Below are positions 59,401-64,000 of a stretch of DNA of 64,000 nt, one piece after another. The translations under genes were made by a program, and so were the position numbers. The stretch is from Chimonanthus salicifolius (taxonomy: Eukaryota; Streptophyta; Magnoliopsida; Laurales; Calycanthaceae). The notes under the pieces were generated by a model that was given only the letters and a program-made list of their open reading frames with translations, was not told the DNA's origin and made no database searches. The stretch covers positions 37,570,069-37,634,068 of the forward strand of contig CM023535.1 in NCBI GenBank assembly GCA_013350335.1, read 5' to 3'. Positions within the stretch are counted from its first letter, which is position 1, and the number at the start of each line of letters is the position of its first letter.

Positions 59401-59628
59401 CATGGTGCAACAATTTACAGCCCTTAATGCCTGATCACAGCCAGAAGCGAGACTTACAACGCGACCACACTCTTAAGAAGATAAACGAGGTACAGAAGTG
59501 GAGAATAAGAAGGAAAATAAAAACTCTAAAGAGAATTGGATAGATCAACTTGGATAAAAAGCTTCAGATCCTGGATAATAGATTTAATTCATCTAAATCC
59601 TTTTTTTTTTATTTTTTTAAACACAGAT

Positions 59629-59865
59629 TTAAATCCGAGATAATAATTCTAATTCTTCATTCAGTCTATTACAATATTCTCTTATTTGATTAGACAAGCA
59701 TACTAGCATAGATCTTCTAATAATATGAACACGGATAACAAGATATCCTCCTACAACTATATTTTCATCAATTTGTCTGATAGCATTTTCTAATCTTCTA
59801 AGTTGGTTTTCACGTCGTCTTAGATCACGTAATAATTCTTCTCTCCTAATAGAACGAGGAGGCAT
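59629..59865 (-). CDS. Viral ORF2 (copy F)
   Basis: Intact 78-codon frame (MPPRSIRREELLRDLRR...LELLSRI), nearly identical to 48074-48310, with the same heptad pattern. Its ATG lies right after the ORF1 end. Confidence 0.6.
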   Translation of the reverse strand: MPPRSIRREELLRDLRRRENQLRRLENAIRQIDENIVVGGYLVIRVHIIRRSMLVCLSNQIREYCNRLNEELELLSRI

Positions 59866-59866
59866 C

Positions 59867-60097
59867 TCAGAAGGCCATAGCTTGTAGTTTTGATTCAGTT
59901 TGAAATTTATCTAGTTAGAAGACAGCATAAGAACGCATTAAAACAATCCTTCTTCTTTCAAACTCATGATGGCGAGGATTATTTCTGTGGGTGCAGGTTT
60001 GCAAATGTCTTCTTATATTGTCTAACAAGAATTCAATTTTTCTTAATATTCGAACATCATCATTGTACCTCCTAAGCAGAGCAAGACGAATAGACAT
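59867..60097 (-). pseudogene. Viral ORF1 with early stop (copy F)
   Basis: Same small ORF1 as 47842-48072 but ended after 60 codons by a TAA at 59917-59915 where the intact copies have Gln. The remaining 16 codons are still recognisable down to QAMAF next to ORF2. Confidence 0.7.
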
Positions 60098-60100
60098 ATT

Positions 60101-60172
60101 CTAGCAAAAGAAACAACATGATTAGATAACAACAAGCATATAATATCAAACTTATAAAACTTAATTACTTAC
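60101..60172 (-). other. Probable viral leader mini-intron (copy F)
   Basis: GTAAGT donor at 60172, TAG acceptor at 60101, 72 nt, same layout as copies C and D. Confidence 0.5.
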
Positions 60173-60230
60173 AGAAGATTGTACAGGACTTCAAACTTTA
60201 GCACACCAGCTCCTATATAGATGGAGCATA

Positions 60231-60545
60231 CAAAAGAAACTCATTCCCTGAACAAACTTGATCATCTAGACGAACTAGACGATTTGGACAAATTAGAAAA
60301 ACTGGTCAAACTTGACAAACTATACCATCTAAACAAAGTTGATAAACTAGATAAGCTGGACGAAATGAGCAAAGTGAACATAGTAGACAAACTGGACAAA
60401 GTGAGGAAAGTGAACAAAATGGACAACCTGGAAAAAGTGGCAAACATGACAAAGTGGACGAACTGTAGAAAGTGGGCAAACTAAGCAAAGTGGATAAAGT
60501 GGACTAAGTGGACAAGCTGAATGAATAGGACGAATTGGACAAACT
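60231..60545 (+). repeat. 9-bp LDK minisatellite, array D1
   Basis: Plus-strand GGACAAACT-type units as in arrays A-C, more diverged (for example GAACAAACTTGATCATCTAG). It ends at about 60545, where the same repeat continues on the other strand. Confidence 0.85.
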
Positions 60546-62663
60546 ACATAATCTATTTTACCCAAATTGTGCACTTTGTCCACTATGACCAGTTTGTCCA
60601 CTTTGTACAATTCGTACAGCATGTCCACTTTGTGCAATTCATACAACATGGCCACTTTGTATTGTTCGTCCAAGTTAACTAGTTTTTCTAGTTTCCCCAC
60701 TTTGTTCAGTTGGTCCAGTTTGACTAGTTATTCTAGTTTGTCCACTTTGTTCAGTTGGTCGAGTTTGTCCTTTTCGTCCTATTAGACAAGTTTTTCCAGT
60801 TTGTCTATAATACAAATCGTCCACTTTGTCCTATTTGTCCACTTTGTCAAATTTGTCCAGTTTATCTAATTTGCACAGGTCGTCCTGTTTGTCAAGTTCG
60901 TCCAATTCATCCAGTTTGTCCAGTTAATCCACTTTTACAACTTTTTCCAATTTTCCCATTTTCTACAGTTCGTCAACTTTGTCTTGTTTCTCGACTTTTT
61001 CCAATTGGTCCAATTTGTCCACTTTGTCCAGGTCAGATTGTCAACTTTGTCCAGTTCGTCCAATTTGTCCAGTTTGTCCAGTTTGTTCACTTTGCTAAGT
61101 TTGTCCAGTTTATCTAGTTTGTGAAGTTTGTCTAGATGGTTTAGTTTGACAAGTTTTTCCATTTTTTCCACTTTGTTCAGTTGGTCCAGTTTGACTAGTT
61201 ATTCTAGTTTGTCAACTTTGTTCAGCTGGTCCAATTTGTTCTGTTAGTTCTGTTAGACAAGTTTTTCCAGTTTATATCGTTTGTCCTGTTTATGAAGTGC
61301 GTCCAATTCATCCTATTTGTTCAGTTTGTCCAGTTAGTCCAGTTTGTTCAATTTGCTCACTTTCTAAAGTTTGTCCACTTTGTCCTATTCGTCCAGTTTG
61401 TCTAGTTTGTCCTGTTGGTCCAGTTTGATGAATTTGTCCAGTTTGTCCTGTTGGTCCAGTTTGATGAATTTGTCCAGTTTGTCCAGTTTATCTTATTTGT
61501 CCAATTCATCCTATTTGTCCAATTCGTCCTATTTGTCCAGTTTGTCAAGTTAGTTAACTTTTTTCAGTTTGCCTAGTTTATCGTTTGTCCTGTTTATGAA
61601 GTGTGTCCAATTCGTCCTATTTGTTCAGTTTGTCCAATTAGTCCACTTTATCCACTTTGTTCAGTTTGCCCACTTTCTAAAGTTTGTCCACTTTGACCTG
61701 TTCGTCCAGTTTGTCAAGTTTGTCCAGTTGGTCCAGTTTGACGAATTTGTCCTGTTTGTCCAGTTTATCTTATTTGTCCAATTCATCCTATTCGTCCAAT
61801 TTGTCAAGTTAGTTAACTTTTTTCAATTTGCCCACATTCTACAGTTTGTCCACTCTTTCCAATTCGTCCAGTTTGTCCACTTTGTCCAGTTCATCCAATT
61901 TGTACAGTTCGTCCACTTTGTCTAGTTCATCCAGTTTGTACAATTCGTCCACTTTGGTCACTTTGTCCAGTTTTTCAAGTTTGTCTAGATTGTTCAGTTT
62001 GTCCAGTTTATCTAATTTGTCCAATTCGTCTAGTTTGTGCATAAGTTTGTCCAGTGGGTCTAGTTTGATGAATTTGTCCAGTTTATCTAATTTGTCGAGT
62101 TCATCCTGTTTGTCCAATTTGTCCAATTCGTCCTATTCGTCCAGTTTGTTAAGTTAGTCCACTTTTTCCAGTTTGCCCACTTTCTATAGTTTGTCCACTT
62201 TGTCATGTTTGTGCACTCTTTCCAATTCGACCAGTTTGTCCACGTTGTGCAATTTATCCAGTTTGTACTGTTCGTCCACTTTATTCACTTTGTCCAGTTT
62301 GTCAGCTTTGCCTAGATGGTTCAGTTTGTCCAGTTTGACTAGTTTAACTAATTTGTCCAATTTGTCTAGTTTGTGCATTGTCAAGTTTGTCCAATAGCTC
62401 CAGTTTGATGAATTTGTGCAGTTTGTCCAGTTTGTCTAATTTGTCAAGTTCATCCTGTTTGTCCAGTTTGTCTAATTCGTCCCATTTGTCCAGTTTGTCA
62501 AGTTTATTCAGTTGTCCAATTTGACCAATTTGTCAAATTTGTCCAGTTTATTTAATTTGCACAGCTCGTCCTGTTTGTCCTGTTCTTCCAATTCGTCCAG
62601 TTTGTCCAGTTAATCCACTTTATAAACTTTTCCCAATTTTCCCATTTTCTACAGTTCGTCAAC
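60546..62663 (-). repeat. 9-bp LDK minisatellite, array D2 (inverted)
   Basis: The same 9-bp family in reverse orientation (AGTTTGTCC on the plus strand). Variant phrases from array C appear reversed here, such as TAGACAAGTTTTTCC and ACTAGTTATTCTAGTTTGTCC. Open frames of 60-120 codons are repeat artefacts. It ends at about 62663 against a second-lineage viral fragment. Confidence 0.9.
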
Positions 62664-63064
62664 TTGGAAGATTGGAAGCTTGAGGAACAGCGGAAGATGG
62701 CTCAGCACCTTGAGATGAGACAAACTTTGGAGATGAATACCAAAACTTTTGACCACCACGGTTATAATCAGTGACAGAACCATCTGGATTAACCTTTGAA
62801 TCTGGATCCCAACGGGGACTTAACCCAACAATATTTTCTCTAAGAATTTCATCTGAATTATAAGATGCAATTTCGTCTAAATGTTCATCTGGATCATGAT
62901 TACTGTTCCAATCATGATCATATTTATCTTTCTTCTTGGGTAGATATTCAGCAAGAATCTGTTTAATCCTTTCTTCAAAATTTAGGGATTCAACAGAAAT
63001 ATCCATGGGATCAAAAGACTGAGATGTTTTCTCTTTCTTCTCTTTTGCCATTTCTTTTGCAATT
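62664..63064 (-). pseudogene. ORF4 C-terminal part of a second viral lineage
   Basis: Open for 130 codons on the minus strand (63051-62659). It matches the ORF4 C-terminus of copies D and E in FEERIKQILAEYLPKKK, NSNHDPDE and NPDGSVTDY-RGGQKFWYSS, but many residues differ and there are extra residues (SYNSDEILRENIVGLS). It is therefore a related but distinct virus, not just a decayed copy. It forms the left arm of an inverted repeat with 63244-63640. Confidence 0.75.
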
Positions 63065-63669
63065 AAGAAAGACTTTTATAATCAGCCATCCTTTTACCAA
63101 AATATATTTCAAAAATGGTGGCAAAAAATTGATGAAGAAACGTATGAGAAGATTTTGAATCAAATCACTCCGCCAGTTGAGAATGAAAAGTCCAAAGTGG
63201 AAGAAAGGACAGAGATGATAGTATTTTAATGGCAGATCTCCTTGCCAAGAAAATTACAAAAGAAATGGCAAAAGAGAAGAAAGAGAAAACATCTAAGTCT
63301 CCTGATCCCATGGATATTTCTGTTGAATCCCTAAATTTTGAAGAAAGGATTAAACAGATTCTTGTTGAATATTTACCCAAGAAGAAAGATAAATATGATC
63401 ATGATTGGAATAGTAATCATGATCCAGATGAACATTTAGACGAAATTGTATCTTATAATTCAGATGAAATTCTTAGAGAAAACATTGTTGGGTTAAGTAC
63501 CCGTTGGGATTCAGATTCAAAGGTTAATCCAGATGGTTCTGTCACTGATTATACTGTGGTTGTCAAAAGTTTTGATATTCATCTCCAAAGTTTGACTCAT
63601 CTCAAGGTGCTGAGCCATCTTCCGCTCTTCCTCAAGCTTCCAAGTCTTCCGCTCAAAATGAAATGCTGA
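63065..63669 (+). pseudogene. ORF4 C-terminal part of second lineage, inverted partner
   Basis: Plus-strand copy of the same diverged ORF4. It begins at KKDFYNQPSFYQ-IFQKWWQKID (63066), with a one-base problem near 63225 that separates it from the frame opened at 63229 (MADLLAKKITKEMA...). It is open to 63669, though the reading shifts near 63555 so the FWYSS motif is out of frame. It lies head-to-head with 62664-63064. Confidence 0.75.
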
Positions 63670-63915
63670 TGTTTCGTTGGCACTCTCAGATGAATGATTG
63701 CTCCATAGCCTAACTCTGAGGCAGCAGTTTAAACAATCTTAAAAGCATCAGGGTTAGATAAACATCTACATGGAAGATTTTTAACTCTTTCTTTAATTTT
63801 TTAGATAGCTCTAGTATGATACTCAGACCATTCTAAGGGCTTTTTCTTCAATCATTCTTGGAGCAATTTTCTATCTTTCGCTAGATCTTGATATAAAAAA
63901 GCAACATAATTACAA
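63670..63915 (-). pseudogene. RT-RNase H connection fragment, second lineage
   Basis: Minus-strand match to the segment coded at 7610-7790: YQDLAKDRKLLQE, KIKERVKNLPCRC and DAFKIV are readable, with stops inside. Differences from all other copies fit the second lineage. The first 40 bp or so (63670-63710) are unassigned. Confidence 0.65.
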
Positions 63916-64000
63916 CTTGATCTAAACCAAACTGGTAACAAAAATCTCCTAATTCCTTTTGACCAGTGTATTTTCTCAATTTTTCCATTTGTCTACTAAT
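63916..64000 (-). pseudogene. Coat-protein C-terminal fragment at window edge
   Basis: Minus-strand match to 10061-10145 (KQ-EK-RKYTG...ELGDFCYQFGLDQ region), joined directly to the RT-RNase H fragment. It continues beyond the window. It is diverged from copies A-C, so probably of the second lineage. Confidence 0.6.

Larger units (their letters stand above)
59401..60230 (-). mobile_element. Pararetrovirus leader fragment with small ORFs (copy F)
   Basis: Minus-strand fragment with TATATAG near 60214, leader intron (60172-60101), ORF1, ORF2, an A-run (T-run at 59602-59618) and the leader up to the GGTCGCGTTGTAA segment. It joins copy E on the left and minisatellite at about 60231, just upstream of the TATA box. 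Confidence 0.8.

Noticed and set aside
47323..60230. A functional, replication-competent endogenous virus
   Set aside because: Every copy has several stops, frameshifts or deletions in the polyprotein and ORF4; no intact set exists in the window.

Overview
This is a repeat-only stretch of a vascular plant nuclear genome. The evidence for a plant is: long degenerate arrays of the Arabidopsis-type telomere motif (TTTAGGG on one strand, CCCTAAA on the other), a plant Ty3/gypsy Gag start (MPPKRR), and many copies of an endogenous pararetrovirus (family Caulimoviridae). I see no host protein gene, rRNA, tRNA or CRISPR. The species cannot be named from the sequence.

Layout. (1) 1-1448: 9-bp minisatellite (GGACAAACT-like, reading Leu-Asp-Lys). 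(2) 1449-14081: pararetrovirus copies in both orientations, including a nearly complete genome on the minus strand (14081 down to about 5733). (3) 14082-15241: the minisatellite again. (4) 15242-22900: AT-rich satellite, eight units of about 860-910 bp, each holding a remnant of a retrotransposon primer-binding site. (5) 22901-30252: degenerate TTTAGGG array. (6) 30253-39129: a Ty3/gypsy Gag-protease scrap, then two LTR-like segments of about 3.8 kb in inverted orientation around a short core with Gag remnants. (7) 39130-45237: degenerate CCCTAAA array. (8) 45238-47322: minisatellite. (9) 47323-60230: pararetrovirus copies joined head-to-head and tail-to-tail. (10) 60231-62663: minisatellite whose strand flips at about 60545. 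(11) 62664-64000: fragments of a second, diverged pararetrovirus.

The virus. Combining the copies gives this order: tRNA-Met primer site, long leader with a TATA box and a probable 70-72 nt intron, small ORF1 (76 aa), small ORF2 (78 aa, coiled coil), a large polyprotein (30K-type movement protein, coat protein, CCHC zinc knuckle, aspartic protease, reverse transcriptase, RNase H), then an overlapping 3' ORF4 of about 430 aa of unknown function. The order resembles tungroviruses and badnaviruses, with ORF4 in the place of rice tungro bacilliform virus P46. Every large ORF is broken by stops, frameshifts or deletions. Only the small ORFs and some single domains remain open, so these are fossils, not working viruses. 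Shared lesions show that some copies were duplicated in the plant genome after they had decayed.

The most notable structural points are the head-to-head telomere-like arrays (the polarity expected of an end-to-end chromosome fusion), a tandem array of hairpins with paired changes in one LTR-like segment, the conserved mini-intron in the viral leader, and viral DNA meeting minisatellite exactly at the viral primer site.
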